DNA of 64,000 nt from Chroococcidiopsis sp. CCMEE 29 (GTDB taxonomy: Bacteria; Cyanobacteriota; Cyanobacteriia; Cyanobacteriales; Chroococcidiopsidaceae), in assembly GCF_023558375.1 (NCBI RefSeq), contig NZ_CP083761.1, positions 1,849,001 to 1,913,000 on the forward strand, read 5' to 3'. Made by a program: the position numbers and the translations under genes. Positions within the stretch are counted from its first letter, which is position 1, and each line of letters opens with the position of its first letter. The notes beneath the pieces are model-generated. The model searched no databases. It worked only from the letters and a program-made list of their open reading frames with translations, and had not been told where the DNA came from. Below are positions 55,453 through 63,337 of this stretch, one piece after another.

Positions 55453-57123
55453 ATGAACGCTATTCAAACTTTCTATAATAAACTCTTCAATTTAGATCTA
55501 AAAAGCCACACTGCTTTTACAGCTTTGCTAGTTTTAGTTTTTCTGGCTTTTGGTTTGATTGGTATACTCAACCATGAAATGTGGCCGGATGAAATACAAG
55601 CATGGTTGATTGCTAGGGATAGTACATCATTTAGTAACCTTTTTAAAAATTTGAGATACGAAGGTCATCCAGGGTTGTGGCATAGCTTACTGTATTTAAT
55701 TACTAGGTTCACGCGTAATCCTTTGTCAATACAGTTTTTGCACTTACTTCTAGCTACAAGCACCATCTATGTTTTCACCAGGTTTTCACCTTTTACTCGG
55801 TTACAAAAAGTATTATTTGCTTTTGGTTATTTTCCCTTTTATGAATACAGCATTATTAGCAGAAACTATAGCCTCGGAGTTTTACTAATTTTTCTGTTTT
55901 GTATATTTTTCCCTCGACGCAACTACGGCTACATACTACTTGCTATTCTGCTTGCCCTGCTTGCCAATACAAACGCCTATAGTTTGGTTCTTTCTATTTG
56001 CTTAGCAATGACTTTACTAGTTGATCGATTTCTAAATAAAGGTCTAACTAAATTATTCTGGAGCCAAAAGTGGGACTTAATTATTAGTGCATCTATATTT
56101 ACGTTAGGCGTTATATTTTCTTTAATGCAAATTGTTCCACCATCTGACAGTAATTACTACGAGCAAGAAAATAAAGCAATACTTGAACAACCTAGTAATA
56201 GCATAATTAATATCAGACACTTAATAGCTACAGTAATTACAATTTGGAGAGGCTATGTTCCTGTACCTAATTTTTTTGAATATCATTTCTGGAATACTAA
56301 CATCCTAATGGAGGGTTCTGGAGTCCTAAAAATAATTGCCCTAATTTTTTCCTTGGGTTTATTATATTTTTCAATTGTGCTTTTTAGCCAAAAACCAGTT
56401 GTGCTATTTCTGTATCTGACTGGAACTTTGGGGCTTTTATTATTAACCTATGAGAAATATTTTGGATTCTCAAGACATCACGGTCATTTATTCATCTGGT
56501 TGATCGCTTGCTTATGGATTTCGAGTTATTATCCTAAATCAAAATTTTTGACTACATTTCAAGTAAATAAAGTTACTGACCACAAAAATAAATTTTTAAC
56601 CATTATTCTATGTCTTCATGTCTTCGCTGGGATTTTTGCCTTTAGCATGGACTTATTTTACCCATTTTCTGGTAGCCAGGAAGTTGCTAACTTTATCGAA
56701 AGACAACGATTAAATGACACAGTGATTGTTGGCAGCCGAGATCTTGATGTATCTCCTCTTGCTGCTTTCCTAGATAGAAAAATTTATTATCCGGAAAGCG
56801 GAAGATTTGGCAGCTTTATACTTTGGAATAGTAGATACAGAAAAGAGGTAGGTTCTAAAACAATTATCAGCAGTATAAATCAATTCGTAAAGCAAAAGAC
56901 AAACACTATGCTTTTAGTTTTAACCAAGGAAATTGATGTTCTGATACCCAACTATAGCATTTCTGCAATATACAAATCCAGTCGAAGTATTGTGGCTGAG
57001 CAGTATTATTTGTATCTCATCCAGAGAAAGCCTGACGGAGATACCATTAAGCTACCGCTACAGCCTCCTGTGCATGTCCCCGCAGCAGATCCATTAGTTC
57101 ATCCCGGTAGTCGTGGAATGTAG
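55453..57123 (+). CDS. GT39-like membrane glycosyltransferase
   Basis: A 556-residue integral membrane protein with about ten hydrophobic segments. The first external loop carries NHEMWPDEIQAWLIARDS, and the Asp-Glu pair fits GT-C enzymes of the GT39/PMT/ArnT type that use a polyprenyl-phosphate sugar. FWNTNILMEGSG and RHHGHLFIWLIACL follow. The last 25 or so residues (PPVHVPAADPLVHPG) are translated antisense to the ABC ATPase gene at 57047-57820, overlapping it by 77 bp, and are probably not native. I start at MNAIQTFYN; the frame is open upstream only within the previous gene. Confidence 0.8.
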   Translation: MNAIQTFYNKLFNLDLKSHTAFTALLVLVFLAFGLIGILNHEMWPDEIQAWLIARDSTSFSNLFKNLRYEGHPGLWHSLLYLITRFTRNPLSIQFLHLLLATSTIYVFTRFSPFTRLQKVLFAFGYFPFYEYSIISRNYSLGVLLIFLFCIFFPRRNYGYILLAILLALLANTNAYSLVLSICLAMTLLVDRFLNKGLTKLFWSQKWDLIISASIFTLGVIFSLMQIVPPSDSNYYEQENKAILEQPSNSIINIRHLIATVITIWRGYVPVPNFFEYHFWNTNILMEGSGVLKIIALIFSLGLLYFSIVLFSQKPVVLFLYLTGTLGLLLLTYEKYFGFSRHHGHLFIWLIACLWISSYYPKSKFLTTFQVNKVTDHKNKFLTIILCLHVFAGIFAFSMDLFYPFSGSQEVANFIERQRLNDTVIVGSRDLDVSPLAAFLDRKIYYPESGRFGSFILWNSRYRKEVGSKTIISSINQFVKQKTNTMLLVLTKEIDVLIPNYSISAIYKSSRSIVAEQYYLYLIQRKPDGDTIKLPLQPPVHVPAADPLVHPGSRGM

Positions 57124-57820
57124 AGTGGCGCTTAACCGTGTGGGTACGTTCTGGCAGGTTGATCGAAATTTCCTTCTTCACTGTGCCAGGACGAGTTCCT
57201 AAAGCGTAGATCCTATTGGAGAGGAATATGGCTTCTTCCACATCATGGGTAATCATGAAGATTGTGAGGTTCGTGCGCTGCCAGAGTTCTAATATAAATT
57301 GCTGCATTGATTCCTTAGTATGAATGTCCAATGCGCCAAAAGGTTCGTCCATCAACATCACTTTCGGTTCCGAGGCGAGGGCACGGGCGATCGCCACTCG
57401 TTGCTTCATCCCGCCAGATAGTTCCTTAGGCAACGACCTGGCAAACTTTGACAACTCCACCACACTCAGGTAGTAGCTGGCTTTTTCCCGCCGTTCCTTT
57501 TTCGGCACTCCCTGAAGCTTGAGTCCAAATTCGGTATTCTCCTGTACGTTCATCCAGGGGTAGAGCGTGTAGTGCTGAAACACCATGCCCCGATCCGGTC
57601 CGGGTCCAGTGACACGCACTCCATCAATCTTGACTTCACCAGCCGTGGGGTTATCTAGTCCGGCAATTTGCCGCAGCAGAGTAGACTTGCCCGAACCTGA
57701 TGCTCCCACAGCACAGATAAATTCGCCTCGCTGAATCGTCATGTTAATGTCCTTCAGGACAACTAACGCTCCCTCTTTCGTATTAAAGTTCTTGTGCAAG
57801 TTGGTGATTTGCAGATACAT
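57047..57820 (-). CDS. ABC importer ATP-binding protein, probably for guanidine
   Basis: A 257-residue ATPase of the NitT/TauT family (SsuB/TauB/NrtD-like). Walker A GASGSGKSTLLRQIAGL (GASGSGKST at about 38-46), signature ELSGGMKQRVAIARALAS, Walker B VMLMDEPFGALD and switch His ITHDVEEA are intact. Sequence alone would suggest nitrate, taurine or sulfonate, but it is the last gene of an operon led by a guanidine-I riboswitch and an agmatinase-like hydrolase, so guanidine is the better call. Its 3' end overlaps the GT39-like gene by 77 bp on the other strand. Confidence 0.92.
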   Translation of the reverse strand: MYLQITNLHKNFNTKEGALVVLKDINMTIQRGEFICAVGASGSGKSTLLRQIAGLDNPTAGEVKIDGVRVTGPGPDRGMVFQHYTLYPWMNVQENTEFGLKLQGVPKKERREKASYYLSVVELSKFARSLPKELSGGMKQRVAIARALASEPKVMLMDEPFGALDIHTKESMQQFILELWQRTNLTIFMITHDVEEAIFLSNRIYALGTRPGTVKKEISINLPERTHTVKRHSTFHDYRDELMDLLRGHAQEAVAVA

Positions 57821-57914
57821 AGATTAAGCCTTTGCAGAATAGGTACTAATTATCAATACATCTAGAGTAAACGCTGTAAAACAGGTCACACTTATCTTTC
57901 CGGTGCGGCAGCGA

Positions 57915-58763
57915 TTAACGTTGCTGGCTTGCCCAATTACAAGAAATCCGTAGGAGGTACTGGAATAGTAGGTCGAATGACAGCCCAATCACCCCAATTA
58001 CAATTAGCCCGACAAAAATTTCATCGGTTCTGAGGAATCGACCTGCCACGCTGATCCGACGACCTAAACCTTCGGTTGCCGCAATTAGTTCTGAGACAAT
58101 TACCAACTGCCATGCGGCTGCTAGGTTGATCCGACAGGCATCAATAATTCCAGGCAAGACGTGCGGAAAAATTACCTGAACCAAGGTCTGCCAGCGGTTT
58201 CCCCCTAAGGTGTAGGTTGCTTCAATCAGGTCTTTAGGTACGAACTTCACCGTATCCATAACCATCAAGGAGTTGAAGAAAAAGACCCCAATAAAAATGA
58301 GGGTAATTTTTGGTTCCTCTCCAATGCCCAGATATAGAATCAGCAGAGGAATGAAGGCGGGAGCAGGCATATAACGCACTAAGCCGAACAGCGGTTCCAA
58401 CAAGGCACGAATTGTGGCAAAGCTGCCCATTAGCACTCCGACTGGAATGGAAAGGACTAACGCCAGCAAAAATCCAACTCCCACACGCCAAAGACTAGCC
58501 ACGGTATCTTTCAGGAGTTCGCGAGTACTCCAAAGTCTTGCAAATGCTTCTAGCACTCTGGCAGGTGAGGGCAGAAACCTGGGGTCTACGTTTCCAAATG
58601 TGGTTACCAGCCACCACAGCAGCAGTGGAAATCCAATGGAAGTGGCAACTAATGCCGCGTTGAGAGGTTTTGGGATATCTTCAGCGAGACGCCAGAAGAT
58701 AGTAGGGCTGAGCGTTTTCGATTGATTGGAAGGGCGACGCATCGATCCAGTACTTTGACTCAT
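57915..58763 (-). CDS. ABC importer permease, probably for guanidine
   Basis: A 282-residue permease of the NitT/TauT type with six hydrophobic segments. The cytoplasmic N terminus is basic; LPSPARVLEAFARLWSTREL is the periplasmic-entry block and EATYTLGGNRWQTLVQVIFP is the EAA coupling loop. VSELIAATEGLGRRISVAGR before the last helix is family-typical. It lies 94 bp before the ATPase gene and 35 bp after the binding protein gene. Confidence 0.92.
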   Translation of the reverse strand: MSQSTGSMRRPSNQSKTLSPTIFWRLAEDIPKPLNAALVATSIGFPLLLWWLVTTFGNVDPRFLPSPARVLEAFARLWSTRELLKDTVASLWRVGVGFLLALVLSIPVGVLMGSFATIRALLEPLFGLVRYMPAPAFIPLLILYLGIGEEPKITLIFIGVFFFNSLMVMDTVKFVPKDLIEATYTLGGNRWQTLVQVIFPHVLPGIIDACRINLAAAWQLVIVSELIAATEGLGRRISVAGRFLRTDEIFVGLIVIGVIGLSFDLLFQYLLRISCNWASQQR

Positions 58764-58798
58764 GGATAAATTCCAGAACGGTAAATGAGCTGGTTCGC

Positions 58799-59848
58799 TT
58801 AGGTTTTCTTGGCTTTCTCCGCATATGCCTTAACAAAGCGATCGTCAAATAGCTTGCTGATGTCTGGCTTCTGCTTTGCCAGACCCACTTGTTCTAAAAA
58901 CTTTGTCGTTTCCTCAGCCGCAAACATCAAGGAGGACATATCGTTGCCGGGTTGAAAAGCTTTCAGGTTTTCTTCAAGTGTGAAGATGCGGGTACCCTGT
59001 GCATACTCCTTATATTCGTCAACGCTGACACCTGCTCGCTTTGCCATGATTGCGACCGCCTGTTCGGGATTTGCGCTCATATAGTCCAGGGTGGCAAACC
59101 AGGAATCGACCATTGCCTGCACCTGCTCTGGATTTTGTTCTAAAAAGTTGCGGTTGACCACTAGATGGTCAGGAATTGCCCCTGGAAAGTCTTTGGAGCT
59201 AAAGAGTTCCTTACTACCGGAGCGCCTCAATGCCTGAGTAGTGAAGGGAGCAAACACCGCGACTGCATCCACCTGTCCAGAAACGAACGCTGCTGCTGCT
59301 TGCCCGGTCTCCAAGGGTATAAACTGAATATCCTGCGGTGTTAAGCCCGCTTTCTCCATTCCCAATAGTAGTAAGAAGTGATCGACTGCGCCCTCTTCTG
59401 CTGCTACTTTCTTACCCTTCAAATCAGCAATCGTGTTGATACCTTGGCGGACGATGACCTTGTCGTTACCCGTCGAATTATCGTTCACTAGTACAACGAC
59501 CTGATCTGCGCCGCCTGATACTGCACTAATGGTGTCATTTAAGGTTTGGCTATTGGCATCAATTTGCTGAACTGTTAAAGTGTTGATAGATTCCAGATAC
59601 CCATCAAACCATTTCAGCGCAACTGAAGCGTTGTTTGCTTCAAAGATCTTCTGCTCTTGGGTAACTTGCCAGGGGAACCAACCAGGCCAGGCGCTGAATC
59701 CCAGACTACTAGCACTACCACTACTACCTCCGGAAGAGGCAGCAGTATCAGTGGTAGTAATGTATGTCGCAGGGTTGGTACAACTGACTGTGATCGTCAA
59801 ACCGATCACAAACAGAGCAATATACATGAGTAGCGATCGCAGTTTCAT
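58799..59848 (-). CDS. ABC importer substrate-binding lipoprotein, probably for guanidine
   Basis: A 349-residue periplasmic binding protein of the NMT1/SsuA-like fold. The lipoprotein signal is GLTITVSCTNPA with the modified cysteine after TVS. A Gly/Ser linker (ASSGGSSGSASS) leads into the mature part, starting FSAWPGWFPWQVTQEQKIFE. The hinge region has DLKGKKVAAEEGAVDHFLLL. It stands 135 bp from the HypB-like gene, long enough for its own ribosome site only. In the riboswitch-led context it should capture guanidine outside the inner membrane. Confidence 0.9.
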   Translation of the reverse strand: MKLRSLLMYIALFVIGLTITVSCTNPATYITTTDTAASSGGSSGSASSLGFSAWPGWFPWQVTQEQKIFEANNASVALKWFDGYLESINTLTVQQIDANSQTLNDTISAVSGGADQVVVLVNDNSTGNDKVIVRQGINTIADLKGKKVAAEEGAVDHFLLLLGMEKAGLTPQDIQFIPLETGQAAAAFVSGQVDAVAVFAPFTTQALRRSGSKELFSSKDFPGAIPDHLVVNRNFLEQNPEQVQAMVDSWFATLDYMSANPEQAVAIMAKRAGVSVDEYKEYAQGTRIFTLEENLKAFQPGNDMSSLMFAAEETTKFLEQVGLAKQKPDISKLFDDRFVKAYAEKAKKT

Positions 59849-59983
59849 TGCACCTACTTACAGTGAAATCTGTTTTTCTTGGGCGGTTTTAGCAATTCAG
59901 ATCTACTTTGAGGGCGGATTTACTATTAAGTAGCGATTAATGTATCCCCACAACCGTATTGCTTGCTACACATTCTGCTCTCA

Positions 59984-60679
59984 CTAACAATTTACAGCCA
60001 GTACAGGTTGCGCTGCTACTTGCAATTGCACCCACTCAAACCATGCCTGCAAGCCTGCTCCAGTTTTGGCAGAAACCGGGAGGATAGTGACATCAGGATT
60101 GATCTGGCGCACATTTGCTTCAATCCGGCTGATGTCAACATCCAAATAGGGAGCCAAATCCATCTTTGTAATTAGCAGGCAATCCGCTTCCTGGAACATG
60201 ATGGGATACTTCAGCGGTTTGTCTTCGCCTTCGGTGACACTGAGTAGAGCCACTTTGGCGTGTTCACCTACTTCAAATTCGGCAGGACAAACCAGATTAC
60301 CAACGTTTTCCACCAGCACCAGATCAAAAGTAGTGGGGTCGTACTCATGCTCTAACCGGTGAATACCACCTGCAACCATCTTGGAATCTAAATGACACGA
60401 TCGCCCTGTATTAATTGCAATTACTGGAACGCCATAACAACGAAGGCGATCGGCATCTAACTCGGTAGTCATATCGCCTTCAATCACCGCTATTTTCATT
60501 TCTGCACTTAAAGACGCTAGGGTTCGCTCTAAAATCACAGTTTTCCCAGCCCCAGGGCTACTCATGAGATTTAGGCAAGTAATTCCCCAATTATCAAAGT
60601 GAGCGCGATTACGATCTGCTCCCGCTTGATTAGCGTGCAGTAAATTAATGCCTAAGGCAGCATCAAATGTTTGGTGCAT
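59984..60679 (-). CDS. ghaB: HypB-like nickel GTPase, guanidine hydrolase accessory protein
   Basis: A SIMIBI-class GTPase, 231 residues from the ATG at 60679. P-loop [17 protein letters not shown] (residues 39-55), CHLD in [36 protein letters not shown] and [13 protein letters not shown] are all HypB hallmarks. The N-terminal Cys-rich Ni site of some HypB proteins is absent. There is no hydrogenase gene here; with the HypA-like gene overlapping it upstream and the agmatinase-like gene first in the operon, it matches the GhaB accessory of guanidine hydrolase. A TTG at 60724 would extend the frame but has no good ribosome site. Confidence 0.88.
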   Translation of the reverse strand: MHQTFDAALGINLLHANQAGADRNRAHFDNWGITCLNLMSSPGAGKTVILERTLASLSAEMKIAVIEGDMTTELDADRLRCYGVPVIAINTGRSCHLDSKMVAGGIHRLEHEYDPTTFDLVLVENVGNLVCPAEFEVGEHAKVALLSVTEGEDKPLKYPIMFQEADCLLITKMDLAPYLDVDISRIEANVRQINPDVTILPVSAKTGAGLQAWFEWVQLQVAAQPVLAVNC

Positions 60680-61049
60680 AATTGTTTTCTTTTGTAGTGT
60701 TGGTGCTGTATTCAATTCGGTCAATTTTTAGTTCTCGTCCTGAGCGAATATCCTCCATCGGAGATTGACATTGAGGACACGCATATTGAATCCCAATTTC
60801 AGGTTGATATTCCTGCTGACAACGATGACAAAATGCAATTAAAGGCGTTTCTTGAATAATTAGCTTTGCCCCATCTAAAAAGGTATTGCGACTTTGCACT
60901 TCAAAAGCAAATTGCAAACTTACAGGTTCAACACAAGTAAACTTACCGACAATTAAGTGAATGGTGGAAATCTTTGCTTGTTCAGGCTGAGATTGGCACC
61001 AATCCTTCAGCGTCAGCATTAATGCCTTAGTCATGTCAGTTTCATGCAT
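60663..61049 (-). CDS. ghaA: HypA-like nickel chaperone, guanidine hydrolase accessory protein
   Basis: A 128-residue HypA-family protein. The Ni-binding N terminus MHE is present when translation starts at 61049 ([12 protein letters not shown]), which is why I choose that ATG over the upstream extension to 61070. A zinc site is formed by CHRCQQEY and CPQCQSP. The gene overlaps ghaB by 17 bp and lies 4 bp behind the hydrolase gene, so the three are cotranscribed. In hydrogenase loci this family inserts Ni; here no hydrogenase is present and the target is the arginase-fold enzyme. Confidence 0.88.
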   Translation of the reverse strand: MHETDMTKALMLTLKDWCQSQPEQAKISTIHLIVGKFTCVEPVSLQFAFEVQSRNTFLDGAKLIIQETPLIAFCHRCQQEYQPEIGIQYACPQCQSPMEDIRSGRELKIDRIEYSTNTTKENNYAPNI

Positions 61050-61053
61050 TGGC

Positions 61054-62262
61054 TTACCTCTTCCACTCACTGACTAATTCTGGTTGGGCTTCCGAGTGGA
61101 TGTAGGCCGGTTTTTCTTTTCGAGGTAACTGACCTGACACGACTAAATGTCCCATCGTGTCACAAATTACGCGAGCTGCCATTAAAGCAGTAATATCGCT
61201 AATGTCGTAGGGCGGAGAAACTTCCACAACCTCTAGTCCACAGATTGGAGCCCGTTGCACAATTTTGCCCAACATGTAAAGAGCTTCCCGCGGGAGTAAA
61301 CCCCCTGGTTCTGGCCAACCCGTTCCAGGGACAAATCCGGCATCAATACAATCAATATCAAAACTGATATAAACGCAGTCTGTCCCGTCTAATGCTCTTT
61401 CTAAAGCGAATTCTACGGCGGCATCCAAGCCCATTTCTGTGACGTCTGTAACCGTCAAAACATTGCTTGCTCGCTCACGGTAGAACTTCACACCTTCACG
61501 CGGAACTTGCCAACCGCCTATCCCTAATTGCACTAAATTTTTTGGCGGGGCATTTTTGATATTAGTAGCATGAAACCAAGGACAGGTATGCATCCGTTCG
61601 TCTAAATCAGTTTCCTGAGTATCCACATGGCGGTCAAAGTGGATAATGCCTACTTTTTTATCACCCAAATGGCGGCAAATTCCTCGCACGGTAGGATAGC
61701 CAATGGAATGATCTCCTCCTAGAATAATTGGGAAGGCACCAGAACTAAAAATGTGGGCGATTCCTTTAGAAATCTGATCGAATGACTTTTCGTTATTAGC
61801 TGGAATTGTAAAAATATCCCCAACATCACACAGTGTTATTTGCTCTCGCAGATCGACGCCTAGTTCAAAACTATAGGGTGTATAAAGTGCAGAAATACGC
61901 CGGATACCTTGGGGACCAAATCGAGTTCCCGGTCGATAAGTTGTGCCAGAATCATGGGGTACACCGACAACAGCAACATCGTATTCTCCAACTTTTCGCA
62001 CATCTTCTACGTAAGGTGCTTTGAGGAAAGTATTGATGCCAGCATAGTGGGGTAATTCTCCCCTAGAAAAGGTGGGAATAGAGCGATCGCCAATACTTTC
62101 TGCTGCTTCTAGTCCAAATTCTAAGCCGCGGGAAACTTCTTGTTGCCAACCAGTTAAAGGCAGTCTTGCTTCTCGTTCTAAAGCTCTTTCAGCTTCACTA
62201 GGAGGTTGCTGTGGCGAATGAGAATTTAGGCTTTCTGAAAGGGGACGTTCGCGTTCAGTCAT
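61054..62262 (-). CDS. gdmH: Guanidine hydrolase (agmatinase-like, nickel ureohydrolase)
   Basis: An arginase-fold enzyme of 402 residues. Metal ligands are clear: GGDHS at 182-186, HFDRHVD at 208-214 and SFDIDCID at 300-307. Automatic annotation would call it agmatinase, but GTGWPEPGG at 313-321, the HypA/HypB pair, the ABC importer and the guanidine-I riboswitch match the cyanobacterial Ni-dependent guanidine hydrolase (Sll1077 type), which splits guanidine to urea and ammonia. The start is the ATG at 62262 (MTERERPLSES) with GGAGGA 11 bases upstream; the frame is open 25 codons further but without a better site. Substrate is inferred, not shown. Confidence 0.9.
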   Translation of the reverse strand: MTERERPLSESLNSHSPQQPPSEAERALEREARLPLTGWQQEVSRGLEFGLEAAESIGDRSIPTFSRGELPHYAGINTFLKAPYVEDVRKVGEYDVAVVGVPHDSGTTYRPGTRFGPQGIRRISALYTPYSFELGVDLREQITLCDVGDIFTIPANNEKSFDQISKGIAHIFSSGAFPIILGGDHSIGYPTVRGICRHLGDKKVGIIHFDRHVDTQETDLDERMHTCPWFHATNIKNAPPKNLVQLGIGGWQVPREGVKFYRERASNVLTVTDVTEMGLDAAVEFALERALDGTDCVYISFDIDCIDAGFVPGTGWPEPGGLLPREALYMLGKIVQRAPICGLEVVEVSPPYDISDITALMAARVICDTMGHLVVSGQLPRKEKPAYIHSEAQPELVSEWKR

Positions 62263-62377
62263 GGTGTAAAAATCCTCCGAGATGATCAAAGTAAAAAGGG
62301 GAATTTTTGGGGAGGAACGATAATTGCTCCAATACAATAACCCGGGTAAGTAACAACAGTTGAATAACTGTTATATA

Positions 62378-62500
62378 CTTCTCCCGGGCTTTTTTCCCGC
62401 CGTGTACCACCTAGCGTTTTTTAGACAGGCTGGCTGCTTCTCTTGGACCAGTCATTTAAGTTTTCAGCAATCCTTATCCTTAAACCGGAACCCTAGAAGC
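62378..62500 (-). promoter_or_regulatory. Guanidine-I (ykkC) riboswitch
   Basis: On the minus strand the conserved blocks of the ykkC class I aptamer follow in order: CTAGGGTTCCGG (62485-62496), GACTGGTCCAAGAGAAGC (62436-62453), and ACACGGCGGGAAAAAAGCCC then GGGAG (62381-62405). Spacing and order fit this aptamer. Downstream a hairpin AACAGT-TATTCA-ACTGTT and a second CCCGGG (62341-62346), which can pair with the CCCGGG at the aptamer's 3' end, form a likely switch. A weak -10, TATAGT, lies on this strand at 62523-62528. It should raise operon expression when guanidine is bound. Confidence 0.9.
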
Positions 62501-62689
62501 TATTTGATTGTTTTTCTTGAAAACTATACTTCGATTAACTCCCCCTATTCTTTGCTAAAAAGCATAAATTGTTTGGCTCAACCCAATACAAAATCGCTAA
62601 TTTTAGCAATAGTGTCTAAAATGTATTTTTAGGTCTGAGTTCTATAAATATCAACATCTTTTCAGAGAAACTGTGTTGTTAGATACCAA

Positions 62690-63094
62690 ATGACTACCAT
62701 TAATGCCAAAAGTCCAAAATCCTTAGCCTATCCCACTCGTACAATCCAACGGGCAGAGAGATCGCTTGTGTGTTCCCCCTTCCAAATGAACTTGTTGCAG
62801 ACAATGCGCTTAGAGAGCGTACAGCTCAAAGCGATCGCTGGACAGGCGGGTGTTCAACACGGCTACACTAAGCGTCCTCTATCCGAATTGACAGCAGAAA
62901 CTAGTCTGATGTGGCTAATTCAGGTAGGCGTGCTGCGGCGAGAGGTGGACGGTCAGGGTATTACCGACAGTTTCCGCCTGACACCGTTGGGTCGCCAGTT
63001 ATTGGAGCAGTATCAAGGCAGTTCTTGGCGTAGTCCCTCATGGCTTGATCGCCTTTATAATGCCTTAAGTCGTTGGTTCCGGTTGCCGTTTTAG
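62690..63094 (+). CDS. Conserved cyanobacterial protein, Npun_F0494 family
   Basis: A 134-residue soluble protein. The central part looks like a winged helix: MNLLQTMRLESVQLKAIAGQ, LTAETSLMWLIQVGVLRREV, then GITDSFRLTPLGRQLLEQY. This agrees with my memory of the Npun_F0494 family of unknown function, confined to cyanobacteria. The ATG at 62690 is 4 bases after GTTAGATACCAA, without clear SD. It is divergent from the guanidine operon; there is no sign that it controls it, although a small DNA-binding role is possible. Confidence 0.75.
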   Translation: MTTINAKSPKSLAYPTRTIQRAERSLVCSPFQMNLLQTMRLESVQLKAIAGQAGVQHGYTKRPLSELTAETSLMWLIQVGVLRREVDGQGITDSFRLTPLGRQLLEQYQGSSWRSPSWLDRLYNALSRWFRLPF

Positions 63095-63187
63095 CCAACT
63101 GGGGCGAGGCAATTTTGGATTTTGGATTAACCCAATAGTTAAAACCTTGTCATTACTTATACCGGTTCTTGATTTACTTGTACAGCA

Positions 63188-63337
63188 ATGGTTGCTGGTG
63201 TCGTCAGTAACGTCCCTGGTGGGTTGGGCGTGTTTGAAACTGTGATCCTGTTTCTGCTCTCGCCTCAAGTTTCCGCTGCTACTGGATTACTAGGGTTCCA
63301 TGAAATCTGTCAGCGATTCAAAAGCGATCAGCTTTGA
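63188..63337 (+). pseudogene. Remnant of a UPF0104 / lysylphosphatidylglycerol synthase-type membrane protein
   Basis: One frame reads MVAGVVSNVPGGLGVFETVI then LFLLSPQVSAATGLLGF before running into unrelated sequence and a stop. VSNVPGGLGVFE followed by a hydrophobic helix is the hallmark of the UPF0104/MprF N-terminal membrane family, where it lies near the C-terminal end of the domain. Only about 37 residues are left, with no membrane helices before it, so this is a fragment, overlapping the 3' end of the hydrolase gene on the other strand. Confidence 0.55.

Noticed and set aside
59984-61049. Hydrogenase maturation genes hypA and hypB
   Set aside because: No hydrogenase gene is nearby, and the operon context and riboswitch point to nickel insertion into guanidine hydrolase.
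61054-62262. Agmatinase (speB) of polyamine synthesis
   Set aside because: The arginase fold fits, but GTGWPEPGG, the nickel chaperones and the guanidine-I riboswitch favour guanidine.
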